A stretch of 6,155 nt of DNA from Clostridiales bacterium. Its GTDB lineage: Bacteria > Bacillota > Clostridia > Lachnospirales > Anaerotignaceae. Position numbers and translations under genes: made by a program. The notes beneath the pieces are model-generated. The model did no database searches, was not told where the DNA came from, and saw nothing but the letters and a program-made list of their open reading frames with translations. Within the stretch, counting starts at the first letter, position 1, and each line of letters starts with the position of its first letter. The stretch lies in assembly GCA_021202325.1 (NCBI GenBank), contig JAJQDF010000180.1, positions 1 through 6,155 on the forward strand, written 5' to 3'. Positions 1 through 4,809 of this stretch are shown piece by piece.

Positions 1-128
1 ACACACCTTTAAATTATAATACATTGTGGCACGTATTTGGTATTTTTTCAATGATTTTTTTATTACGTACAGATATACGGGAATATTTTTTTGAAGATTT
101 ATTCAGATATGGCAATGGGAAATATCGC
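1..128. other. AT-rich intergenic end, nothing identified
   Basis: I see no coding region, RNA gene or convincing hairpin here. A TATAAT-like string lies near 15-20 but has no matching -35 element at a normal distance on either strand. The stretch lies downstream of the toxin-mRNA terminator at 129-161 and upstream of the antitoxin promoter, so it is probably plain spacer leading to whatever lies beyond the window. Confidence 0.5.
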
Positions 129-161
129 AAAAAAATGCCGTTGACATTATCAACGACCGGC
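129..161 (-). terminator. Rho-independent terminator of the toxin mRNA
   Basis: On the minus strand an interrupted stem is followed by a run of seven T. The pairs are GTTGA/TCAAC (140-144 with 150-154) plus GCC/GGC (137-139 with 159-161), with a 4-nt bulge and a 5-nt loop; the T run is 129-135. It lies about 105 nt beyond the stop codon of the small hydrophobic ORF at 267-359 and would end a toxin transcript of roughly 295 nt. The same bases hold the -35 hexamer of the plus-strand antitoxin promoter, so the two elements share DNA. Confidence 0.65.
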
Positions 162-169
162 TTTATAAT
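141..169 (+). promoter_or_regulatory. Consensus sigma-A promoter for an antisense RNA
   Basis: TTGACA at 141-146 and TATAAT at 164-169 are both perfect consensus hexamers with the ideal 17-nt spacing. Transcription should start near A176 on the plus strand. No real gene lies on that strand, but two hairpins follow, the second terminator-like, which fits a strong promoter for a short regulatory RNA antisense to the toxin mRNA. Confidence 0.85.
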
Positions 170-175
170 ATAAAT

Positions 176-272
176 ATAGATATGAAAAGGATTGCCGCTC
201 TTCGCAAGGCGATCGATCCTAAAGTTACTGGAATTTGACCGCTTAACTCAAGTTAGGCGGTCGTTGTTATCT
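176..272 (+). ncRNA. Antisense antitoxin RNA of a type I toxin-antitoxin module
   Basis: This is a predicted RNA of about 95 nt, starting near A176 under a perfect TTGACA-17-TATAAT promoter and ending in the tail after the hairpin at 237-262. It folds into two elements. The first is an irregular stem at 188-220: AGGAT/ATCCT, then TGCC/GGCG, then GC/GC. The second is the 11-bp terminator hairpin. It is entirely complementary to the 3' end of the minus-strand toxin mRNA, from the last two codons through most of the 3' untranslated region, as in the txpA/ratA and bsrG/SR4 types, where the RNAs overlap at their 3' ends. Both ends are inferred from promoter and terminator positions. An 18-codon ORF inside it (182-238) lacks a ribosome binding site and is probably not translated. 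Confidence 0.7.
237..272 (+). terminator. Terminator hairpin of the antitoxin RNA
   Basis: There are 11 paired positions: GACCGCTTAAC (237-247) with GTTAGGCGGTC (252-262), closed by a TCAA tetraloop and followed by the U-rich but interrupted tail GTTGTTATCT. One pair is G-U in the plus-strand RNA (243 with 256) and would be an A-C mismatch in the opposite RNA. This favours the plus strand as the selected structure. The toxin stop codon (267-269) lies in the tail. The T tract is weak, so termination may be partial. Confidence 0.65.
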
Positions 273-359
273 ATATAGTGTAATAACTAAGTTGATAACA
301 CTAATAATAAGCGAAACGAGCTGGATTATTTCCCAGAACGTTAAACGTCTTATTCTCAT
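267..359 (-). CDS. Small hydrophobic peptide, probable type I toxin (30 aa)
   Basis: This 30-codon ORF encodes a single predicted membrane-spanning helix (about residues 11-28, made almost wholly of I, L, V, S and N). It has a basic N-terminus (R2, R4, R5), an F8-W9 aromatic pair at the interface and a final Y29-R30. This layout is typical of membrane-acting type I toxins of Firmicutes (TxpA/BsrG/holin-like peptides), which depolarise or damage the membrane when expressed. I could not match the peptide itself to a named family. Support for translation is strong: AGGGGGTGAT, nearly the full anti-16S complement, lies 4 nt before the ATG. The Shine-Dalgarno sequence is sequestered in a hairpin, a 12-bp stem sits at the predicted mRNA 5' end, and an antisense RNA covers the 3' end. 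The alternative is a small membrane peptide of other function. Confidence 0.72.
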   Translation of the reverse strand: MRIRRLTFWEIIQLVSLIISVINLVITLYR

Positions 360-362
360 TAG

Positions 363-386
363 CATCACCCCCTTATGTAGGAAGTG
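363..386 (-). promoter_or_regulatory. Toxin ribosome binding site folded into a sequestering hairpin
   Basis: In the minus-strand RNA, CACUUCCU (379-386) pairs at all eight positions with the Shine-Dalgarno stretch AGGGGGUG (366-373), six by Watson-Crick and two by G-U pairs, around a 5-nt ACAUA loop. This would hide a near-perfect ribosome binding site. Type I toxin mRNAs are known to be held silent in this way until the RNA is processed or refolded. The pairing is seen in the sequence; its effect is inferred. Confidence 0.65.
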
Positions 387-393
387 GCTTATT

Positions 394-420
394 TTACTGC
401 CTAATTTCATTAGGCAGTAA
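394..420 (-). repeat. Perfect 12-bp stem at the predicted 5' end of the toxin mRNA
   Basis: TTACTGCCTAAT (394-405) and ATTAGGCAGTAA (409-420) are perfect inverted copies around a 3-nt centre. The predicted toxin transcription start (about 425) lies only 5 nt outside the stem, so the RNA would begin almost directly with it. Such 5' stems protect small toxin mRNAs from decay and can influence initiation. No T run follows on the minus strand, so this is not a terminator for the toxin strand. As DNA it could also be an operator. Confidence 0.6.
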
Positions 421-427
421 CCGCTCA

Positions 428-542
428 GCAAAATATAATTCCTTACTCACGCAACTGCAAGCAGCCGCAACGTTCGCTCGTCATAAACTATATTTTGCCT
501 CACTAACTAACCGCCAAGGCGGCAATCCTACGGAGTCCTCCG
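428..542. repeat. Palindrome-rich segment, possible small dispersed element
   Basis: GCAAAATATA (428-437) and TATATTTTGC (489-498) are perfect 10-bp inverted copies. They enclose a second imperfect hairpin at about 451-468, which pairs better as minus-strand RNA (two G-U pairs) than as plus. Outside lie two tight palindromes, CCGCCAAGGCGG (511-522) and CGGAGTCCTCCG (531-542). Nothing here is coding. The nesting resembles a MITE or REP-type intergenic repeat, but one copy in one window cannot show that it is repeated. The inner arm also contributes the toxin -10 box. Confidence 0.35.
432..460 (-). promoter_or_regulatory. Candidate promoter of the toxin gene
   Basis: On the minus strand, TTGCAG (455-460) and TATATT (432-437) are separated by 17 nt, giving a start near 425. 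The -10 matches five of six consensus positions, but the -35 matches only three. It is much weaker than the antitoxin promoter, as expected if antitoxin RNA must be in excess. The assignment rests mainly on its position just upstream of the 5' stem. Confidence 0.45.
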
Positions 543-558
543 CATTATTTTTCCTTAC

Positions 559-594
559 AAAAAACCGCCCTTGGAATCCCTCAGGCGGCCTTTT
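559..594 (-). terminator. Terminator of the sigma/anti-sigma operon
   Basis: Right after the stop codon of the DUF4179 gene, the minus strand carries CCGCC (584-588) pairing with GGCGG (565-569), a small inner GG/CC stem, and a run of six T (559-564). CCTTTTG on the far side means it may also weakly stop plus-strand transcription. It separates the sigma operon from the toxin module. Confidence 0.75.
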
Positions 595-597
595 GAA

Positions 598-1665
598 TCA
601 TCTTATATTTACATAATATGTATCTGCTTCGTCCCAATCCTCCGTGTCTGTCAAATCGGCAACTATAATTGCCTCTATTTCATCGGCATCAAGTATCCTA
701 TTTACTGTATATTTTTCAAAAAATTCATTATCGCTTGTATAGCCGGCTTCTCCTGATCCGGCAATGCCTGTTATTTCGGTTCCGTCCTTTAATACGATAC
801 CTGCAAATCCTGCCGGCTTAACATACGTCATCACTATTCCTTCATCTCCGGTCGCCGCATCAATTACCGTTTCATATTCTTTCTCTTTAGGATAATTATA
901 TACGACCTTTACGGAAATCGGCGAAATTTCAACGCTTTTAACAGTTAATCCCGAATCACCCACAGGAATATTTATATCGGCGCTGTATATACTGTCATAG
1001 CCCTTAAGTGTCCAATCCAGCTCCCATTTGCCCTCGGTGCTGTCAATCAAAGCGGTTTTGTCCTTATATATGCTGAAATTTTCAAGCTCGATGTGTATAT
1101 CCTTGTCCAAAAGCTGTCCCTCATCGGCGGCGGTGAGAAGCACAATATATTCCAAGCTGCCGTCATCCTCTGCAAAGCCCAGTGTTTCATCATATCCGTA
1201 AAATTCCTTCGCGAAGCCGGCCTCGTAATCTACCTTCTCTCCATCAAGGGTTACATCAATATTTTCAAATATCGGTTCTTCATCACTTTCTATGCTTGCT
1301 CCCTCAATCTTGAGCGATATAAGTGTATAGTTGTTGTCAGTTATACTCTGCTCTGCGGTTATTTTTATTCCGTTTGCCTCGGCCACGGCTTCCGGGAAGT
1401 CAGCCAACCCTGTCTGCACTGCCTGTCCCTTTTCCGTATCGCTTGTACTGAGCATACCGTTTATGCCGGTGCTCCAGTGCATTGTGGCCGCCGCTGCCGA
1501 TACGCTTATGACAGCTGCCGCTGCTGCGATGAATATTACTTTCTTTCTTCTTTTAGGCTTTTTCGTATACGCTTCCGACTTTATTTTATCCAAAGCCTCC
1601 TCCGCCTTAGCGTTTACTATCTCGGGTATTTCTATATTTTCCTTTAAAATATTCTCTTTATTCAT
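598..1665 (-). CDS. Membrane-anchored DUF4179-type protein, probable anti-sigma factor (355 aa)
   Basis: This is the probable partner that restrains the ECF sigma factor encoded just upstream. The order of parts is a charged cytoplasmic N-terminus (1-42, ending in a basic KKPKRRKK stretch), one transmembrane helix at about 43-61 (KVIFIAAAAAVISVSAAAA), and a long acidic outer domain. Residues about 62-140 fit the DUF4179 position. Residues about 235-355, starting near SGLTVKSVEISPISVKVVY, resemble the beta-rich C-terminal domain (DUF5643-like) that often follows it. DUF4179 proteins in Clostridia are usually encoded next to ECF sigma factors. The signal sensed is unknown. The start is firm: AAGGAGAG (1673-1680) overlaps the end of the sigma gene, whose stop is only 4 nt away, suggesting translational coupling. 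No zinc-binding anti-sigma motif (HxxxCxxC) is visible. Confidence 0.8.
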   Translation of the reverse strand: MNKENILKENIEIPEIVNAKAEEALDKIKSEAYTKKPKRRKKVIFIAAAAAVISVSAAAATMHWSTGINGMLSTSDTEKGQAVQTGLADFPEAVAEANGIKITAEQSITDNNYTLISLKIEGASIESDEEPIFENIDVTLDGEKVDYEAGFAKEFYGYDETLGFAEDDGSLEYIVLLTAADEGQLLDKDIHIELENFSIYKDKTALIDSTEGKWELDWTLKGYDSIYSADINIPVGDSGLTVKSVEISPISVKVVYNYPKEKEYETVIDAATGDEGIVMTYVKPAGFAGIVLKDGTEITGIAGSGEAGYTSDNEFFEKYTVNRILDADEIEAIIVADLTDTEDWDEADTYYVNIR

Positions 1666-1669
1666 GGTA

Positions 1670-2167
1670 TTACTCTCCTTTCACGGTTTCCAAATACTTT
1701 TTTCTTCCTCTGGCAAGCCTTGTCCTGACCGTTGCCTCCGGTATTCCAAGAATTTTTCCTATTTCAGCGGTGTTATAACCATCTGAATAGTACAGCAGAA
1801 GTATGAGCCGGTATTTTTCATCGATAGACTCCAAGGTTTGCTTCCACTCTATGTTGAGATATGAATCATCCCTCGCCGCCGTAATCTCTATTTCTCCGTC
1901 GGGTTGGAGCCTCTGTCTGTCTCTCAGCATGTCATTGCATGTGTTTATAAGTATTTTTGTCAGCCATGTTTTAAAGTACTTCGGCTCCCTCAGGCGGCTT
2001 AAGCCTTCCCAGCATTTCAGTATTGTACTCTGTATGGCATCGGCCGCATCCTCGTCTGACCTCAATATTGCAATGGCCGCCTTATACATTGACTGCATAT
2101 TCTGCCTTATGAGCTCGGAAAACGCTTCCGCATCCCCTGCCCTTGCTTTTTCAACCAAATCATTCAT
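1670..2167 (-). CDS. ECF-type RNA polymerase sigma factor (165 aa)
   Basis: This short sigma-70 family protein redirects RNA polymerase to a small stress- or envelope-type regulon. Region 2 covers about residues 14-82, with the conserved DAADAIQSTILKCW (40-53) and FKTWLTKILINTCNDMLRDR (65-84) stretches. Region 4 covers about 108-158, with LILLLYYSDGYNTAEIGKIL leading into the recognition helix IPEATVRTRLARGRKK. Regions 1 and 3 are absent, as is usual for ECF sigmas, and the length is normal. The ATG is preceded by AGAAAGG at a 10-nt spacing. It is first in an operon with the DUF4179 gene 4 nt downstream. A TGAAAC-N17-CGTC promoter about 60 nt upstream implies that it transcribes itself, like SigV, SigX and SigW of Bacillus. 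The precise ECF group is not determinable by eye. Confidence 0.93.
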   Translation of the reverse strand: MNDLVEKARAGDAEAFSELIRQNMQSMYKAAIAILRSDEDAADAIQSTILKCWEGLSRLREPKYFKTWLTKILINTCNDMLRDRQRLQPDGEIEITAARDDSYLNIEWKQTLESIDEKYRLILLLYYSDGYNTAEIGKILGIPEATVRTRLARGRKKYLETVKGE

Positions 2168-2226
2168 TATGTATCAGCCTTTCTAAGTATTTTGCGATCG
2201 CTGGAACTCTTTCGTTCTGCCAATTA

Positions 2227-2253
2227 GACGGATAAATCAATAAAAATGTTTCA
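2227..2253 (-). promoter_or_regulatory. ECF-sigma autoregulatory promoter
   Basis: On the minus strand, TGAAAC (2248-2253) followed by a T-rich spacer of 17 nt and CGTC (2227-2230) matches the promoter class read by the SigV/SigX/SigW-type ECF factors. It would start transcription near 2219, leaving a leader of about 50 nt. The -35 element touches the T run of the terminator of the preceding gene, so the two signals are packed together. Confidence 0.75.
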
Positions 2254-2286
2254 AAAAATAAAAAATGACCGAAAATATTTCCGATC
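2253..2286 (-). terminator. Terminator of the UDG-like gene
   Basis: The minus strand carries GATCGGAA pairing with TTTCGGTC (within 2267-2286; eight pairs including two G-T, 4-nt loop), followed by ATTTTTTATTTTTT (2253-2266). It lies 24 nt after the stop codon at 2311 and insulates the sigma operon from read-through. Confidence 0.85.
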
Positions 2287-2310
2287 ATCTTTTCTTTCCT
2301 GAAGCAATAA

Positions 2311-3039
2311 TCAATACACCGCCGCATGAAAGCTCCCCAGCAATCCATAATAATTCATCACATCCGGATACTGATTTGCCGGGTGCCAATAGTCAATGAC
2401 AATAACATCGTGTCCGTTCAGCATTATATGATAATAAAGGTTGTCGTTCCTTTCCTTCTGCACAGTTTCTCCCAAAATAATGTCCAGTGCCGATATTGTA
2501 TATCCGCATATGATAACAGTCGGAACGCACAGCTCAAGCTCCTTTTTCAGACGACATCGGTCAAAGGCGGCATAGGCTCTTATAGTATCCATGTCGGATT
2601 CATTTTCACCGCCGCTCTTCTTTATATTGACAACGGCAATCTGTTTCAGATATTCGTTACCATATCGACTATGGTCTAGTTTTGTTGTATACGGCGTAAT
2701 ATGTTCCTCCGTTGTTGTCATGAGTCCATATGTCCACTCAGAAATACGTTTCCACATCTTACTCGATGGCTTATCCGTCAGCAGGTGATCGTCAATGAGG
2801 CTCCAATCCTCTTCGCCGCCATAGGCTTCTTTAAGCAAATACAGCGGACGGACATTTTGCGAAAACCACTTCTCCGGGCAAACTACTCCATCGGATATAA
2901 AAACACTGTCTGCATGGTTAATCTCAAAAATTTTCAGTTCTTTCTTTACTGTCTGCTCTATCGTTCCTCTTTGCATTTTCCACTGAGAAAACAGCTCGTT
3001 TATGCTCTCCCTATAGGTTTTGCTTTTATCGGTATTCAT
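2311..3039 (-). CDS. Protein of unknown function with uracil-DNA glycosylase-like motif order (242 aa)
   Basis: I do not recognise a named family. The motif order fits the alpha/beta fold of the uracil-DNA glycosylase superfamily. A strand and loop RPLYLLKEAYGG (64-75) stands where family 4 enzymes have the GEAPG loop. Strand IAVVNIKKSGG (134-144) stands where they have the N-x-x-K stretch. PTVIICGYTISALDIILG (173-190) resembles the buried strand and helix usually written as P-x-V-I-x-x-L-G-x-x-A. DYWHPANQYP (216-225) stands where the HPS loop near the C-terminus lies. Key residues differ from true glycosylases, so the activity, if any, may be different. There are no Cys clusters for an iron-sulfur site. 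The start is supported by AGGTGA (3044-3049) just upstream. It appears to be monocistronic, lying between the spoVG terminator and its own terminator. Confidence 0.75.
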   Translation of the reverse strand: MNTDKSKTYRESINELFSQWKMQRGTIEQTVKKELKIFEINHADSVFISDGVVCPEKWFSQNVRPLYLLKEAYGGEEDWSLIDDHLLTDKPSSKMWKRISEWTYGLMTTTEEHITPYTTKLDHSRYGNEYLKQIAVVNIKKSGGENESDMDTIRAYAAFDRCRLKKELELCVPTVIICGYTISALDIILGETVQKERNDNLYYHIMLNGHDVIVIDYWHPANQYPDVMNYYGLLGSFHAAVY

Positions 3040-3073
3040 AGTGTCACCTGTTTTTTCCTTATGTGCATATAAA

Positions 3074-3112
3074 TTAACGCTTCCCCGTCAATCACGGAAA
3101 GGGAAGCGTTAA
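3074..3112 (-). terminator. Terminator-like 12-bp stem after spoVG
   Basis: TTAACGCTTCCC (3074-3085) and GGGAAGCGTTAA (3101-3112) are perfect inverted copies, and CCGT/ACGG inside can extend the fold. It starts 7 nt after the spoVG stop codon. The tail on the minus strand, TTTATATG, is short and A-interrupted, so termination may be incomplete and the next gene could receive read-through. On the plus strand the tail is also T-rich, so it could act both ways. Confidence 0.65.
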
Positions 3113-3119
3113 ATATTCT

Positions 3120-3410
3120 TTATTGCATATTTTCCATTTCGAAGGCTTCTTCCTCAAGAAGAGCGGCCTCATATTTTTCAAGCACAAGCTTTTGTATTCT
3201 GTTTCTTGTTTCGGCATTTATAGGATGCGCCACATCTCTGAACTCTCCGTCAGCTGTCCTTCTGCTGGGCATTGCGATGAAAAGTCCTTCCTCTCTTTCG
3301 ATAACCTTGATGTCATGAATAACTATCTCGTTGTCGAATATAACGGACACAACCGCCTTCATTTTACCCTCTTTGTTTACTTTTCTAACCCTAATATCTG
3401 TTATTTCCAT
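3120..3410 (-). CDS. spoVG: Septation / RNA-binding regulator SpoVG (96 aa)
   Basis: SpoVG is a small nucleic-acid-binding protein that affects asymmetric septation, sporulation timing and, in several Firmicutes, capsule, virulence or metabolic gene expression. The sequence is near-canonical. It begins [11 protein letters not shown], has the strand [10 protein letters not shown] and then the hallmark block [20 protein letters not shown] followed by HPINAETR (42-68), ending in an acidic helix. The length of 96 aa is normal for the family. A longer reading from 3440 adds ten residues, but no ribosome binding site precedes it and no SpoVG homologue I know begins that way, so I start at 3410. The site used is probably GAAGGGAAG (3421-3429), rather far away, and it lies inside a possible leader ORF. 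SpoVG also occurs in non-sporulating species, so it does not prove sporulation. Confidence 0.95.
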   Translation of the reverse strand: MEITDIRVRKVNKEGKMKAVVSVIFDNEIVIHDIKVIEREEGLFIAMPSRRTADGEFRDVAHPINAETRNRIQKLVLEKYEAALLEEEAFEMENMQ

Positions 3411-3415
3411 AATTC

Positions 3416-3451
3416 TTACGCTTCCCTTCTGACCATACATGATGAACTCAT
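3416..3451 (-). CDS. Possible 11-aa leader ORF before spoVG
   Basis: This ORF of eleven codons ([11 protein letters not shown]) has its own AGGGG (3461-3465) 9 nt upstream and a TAA that ends only 5 nt before the spoVG ATG. A ribosome finishing here could re-initiate on spoVG, which has only a distant Shine-Dalgarno of its own, located within this ORF. There is no homology evidence. It may simply be chance. Confidence 0.3.
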   Translation of the reverse strand: MSSSCMVRREA

Positions 3452-3495
3452 GCTGATTAACCCCTAATTAATCATTGTTCACATCTTTTTTCTTG

Positions 3496-3544
3496 CACAT
3501 AACTGCACAATTTTAGTTTTAATAAAAATTTGTGCAGTTATGTG
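3496..3544. promoter_or_regulatory. 15-bp perfect inverted repeat upstream of spoVG
   Basis: CACATAACTGCACAA (3496-3510) and TTGTGCAGTTATGTG (3530-3544) are exact inverted copies around a 19-nt A/T-only spacer (apart from one G); TTTT/AAAA can add four more pairs past a one-base bulge. No T run follows on either strand, so it is not an ordinary intrinsic terminator. A TATAAT lies immediately next to it on the minus strand (3545-3550), so the repeat would fall at a transcription start and in the mRNA leader. An operator, or a leader stem controlling spoVG, seems most likely. Confidence 0.55.
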
Positions 3545-3550
3545 ATTATA
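3545..3550 (-). promoter_or_regulatory. Candidate -10 box for spoVG
   Basis: A perfect TATAAT lies on the minus strand beside the 15-bp inverted repeat, but no good -35 hexamer sits 16-18 nt upstream (TTTTTA at 17). A sigma-H type promoter, which drives spoVG in Bacillus subtilis, was looked for and not clearly found. Use of this box would probably need an activator, or it is not used. Confidence 0.3.
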
Positions 3551-3551
3551 A

Positions 3552-3693
3552 TAGCACAACAGCTATATAAAAATCAACCGTTTAAAGCATTAAAGCAATA
3601 CAATTTTGTAAATATTTGTGTCGCAATACCGCTTCAACGCTAAACCCCATCCCATTGTCCGAAAATAGATTTACAATTCACAGTTCGCAAGTT
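3552..3693. other. glgD-spoVG intergenic remainder, no clear terminator
   Basis: Between the glgD stop and the spoVG control region I find no hairpin with a T run on the minus strand. A short tandem of TTAAAGCA(A)T lies at about 3582-3599. The glgCD message may therefore run on into spoVG or end by another mechanism. Confidence 0.4.
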
Positions 3694-4809
3694 TTATAAC
3701 TTCATTTCTTTCTTAGCCACAAACAGCTTTTCCGGTGTGCCTATTATCTGCTTATCTGCCGAAACGACAACATTTTTATCAAGAATAGCATTCTCAATTA
3801 CACAGCCGTCTCCGATATAGCAGCCCTCCATAAGTATGGAGTTTTTGACAACTGCCCTGTCTCCGATAAATACTCTCCTGAATATTACCGAATGTTCAAC
3901 CGTGCCGTTTACAATGGCGCCGCTTCCCAGTATGCTGTCCTTTACATCCGCTCCGCTGTTGTATTTAACCGGCGGCTCGTCCTTGGGCTTTGTGTCAATG
4001 TAGGGCTCCTGCTTTGTGAATATGTCTCTTACATCCTTTTTGAGGAAGTCCATATTCGTTCTGTAGTAGTCCTCCTGGCTTGAACCGGCACTGCTCCAGT
4101 AGCCTGAAAATTCATAGCCGTATATTTTAAGACGTCTTCTCAGACGAATGATTATGTCGGCAACAAAATCGTATCTGCCCTCTGCCTCAAGAGTTTCAAG
4201 AAGCTCGATGAGAAGCTCTCTGCCGACAATATATATTCCCAGAGATGCACAGTCCGACTGGGAATCGAGGGGTTTTTCCTCGAAGTCAACAATCCTGCTG
4301 TCCTCGTCAAGACTCATAACGCCGTATTTATGGAGCATATCTCTTTCCATTCTCTTATAAACAACGGTTATGTCTGCTCCCTTTTCTTTATGGTAGGCGA
4401 TAAGCTTTTTATAATTCAGCTTATATACGGCATCGCCGGATGAAATAGCCACATAAGGCTCATTGCTTCTCTTAAGGAATGTTATATTCTGATACATTGA
4501 GTCGGCAGTTCCTCTGAACCATGAGGAATTGTCCTGGCTTGTATAGGGCGAAAGAACGAAAAGTCCGCCCTTCTTTCTGCCTAAATCCCACCATTTTGAT
4601 GAAACAAGATGGTCATGGAGAGATCTTGAGTTATACTGAGTAATAACGGCTATTTTACCTATTCCAGAAGACGTCATACTTGTAAGAGGGAAGTCAATGG
4701 CTCTGTAGCTTCCTCCCACCGGCATGGCCGCAGCCGCACGGTGCGCCGTAAGATCGCCCATTCGCATTTCGCTGTTGCCTCCGGCTAAAATAATGCCTAT
4801 AGCTTTCAT
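3694..4809 (-). CDS. glgD: GlgD, regulatory-type subunit of ADP-glucose pyrophosphorylase (371 aa)
   Basis: GlgD is a GlgC paralogue that joins GlgC in a hetero-oligomer and raises its activity in bacilli and clostridia; alone it is poorly active. The fold is the same, with an N-terminal nucleotidyltransferase domain (about 1-245) and a C-terminal left-handed beta-helix of hexapeptide repeats (about 285-360). Family marks are [54 protein letters not shown] and [19 protein letters not shown]. The phosphate loop is degenerate: GGxGxRL of GlgC has become GGNSEMRM, and the KP of the AKPAV stretch has become AAMPV (residues 28-31). The GGNxExRM-type start and 371-aa length are typical of GlgD. Its ATG overlaps the glgC stop by 4 nt (ATGA), indicating translational coupling and a matched subunit supply. 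Confidence 0.93.
   Translation of the reverse strand: MKAIGIILAGGNSEMRMGDLTAHRAAAAMPVGGSYRAIDFPLTSMTSSGIGKIAVITQYNSRSLHDHLVSSKWWDLGRKKGGLFVLSPYTSQDNSSWFRGTADSMYQNITFLKRSNEPYVAISSGDAVYKLNYKKLIAYHKEKGADITVVYKRMERDMLHKYGVMSLDEDSRIVDFEEKPLDSQSDCASLGIYIVGRELLIELLETLEAEGRYDFVADIIIRLRRRLKIYGYEFSGYWSSAGSSQEDYYRTNMDFLKKDVRDIFTKQEPYIDTKPKDEPPVKYNSGADVKDSILGSGAIVNGTVEHSVIFRRVFIGDRAVVKNSILMEGCYIGDGCVIENAILDKNVVVSADKQIIGTPEKLFVAKKEMKL

Noticed and set aside
182..238. 18-codon ORF inside the antitoxin RNA
   Set aside because: It starts only about 6 nt from the predicted transcript start, has no ribosome binding site, and its bases are occupied by a stem; more likely a structured non-coding RNA.
161..360. 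A riboswitch or other metabolite-sensing leader
   Set aside because: No recognisable aptamer core and no downstream gene on the plus strand; the antisense arrangement with the hydrophobic ORF explains the structures better.
428..542. CRISPR array
   Set aside because: The repeats are inverted and nested, with no regularly spaced direct repeats.
571..756. 61-codon plus-strand ORF
   Set aside because: It covers a terminator and the antisense of the DUF4179 gene end; no ribosome binding site and an unlikely composition.
1093..1786. Two plus-strand ORFs of 184 and 151 codons
   Set aside because: They are antisense to the DUF4179 and sigma genes, overlap each other in different frames, and carry the low-complexity cysteine/alanine look of shadow frames.
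2160..2348. 62-codon minus-strand ORF between the UDG-like gene and the sigma gene
   Set aside because: It runs through a strong terminator and the ECF promoter and overlaps both neighbouring genes; a chance frame.
3547..3552. Plus-strand TATAAT as a promoter
   Set aside because: No -35 element at 15-19 nt and no gene on the plus strand to drive.
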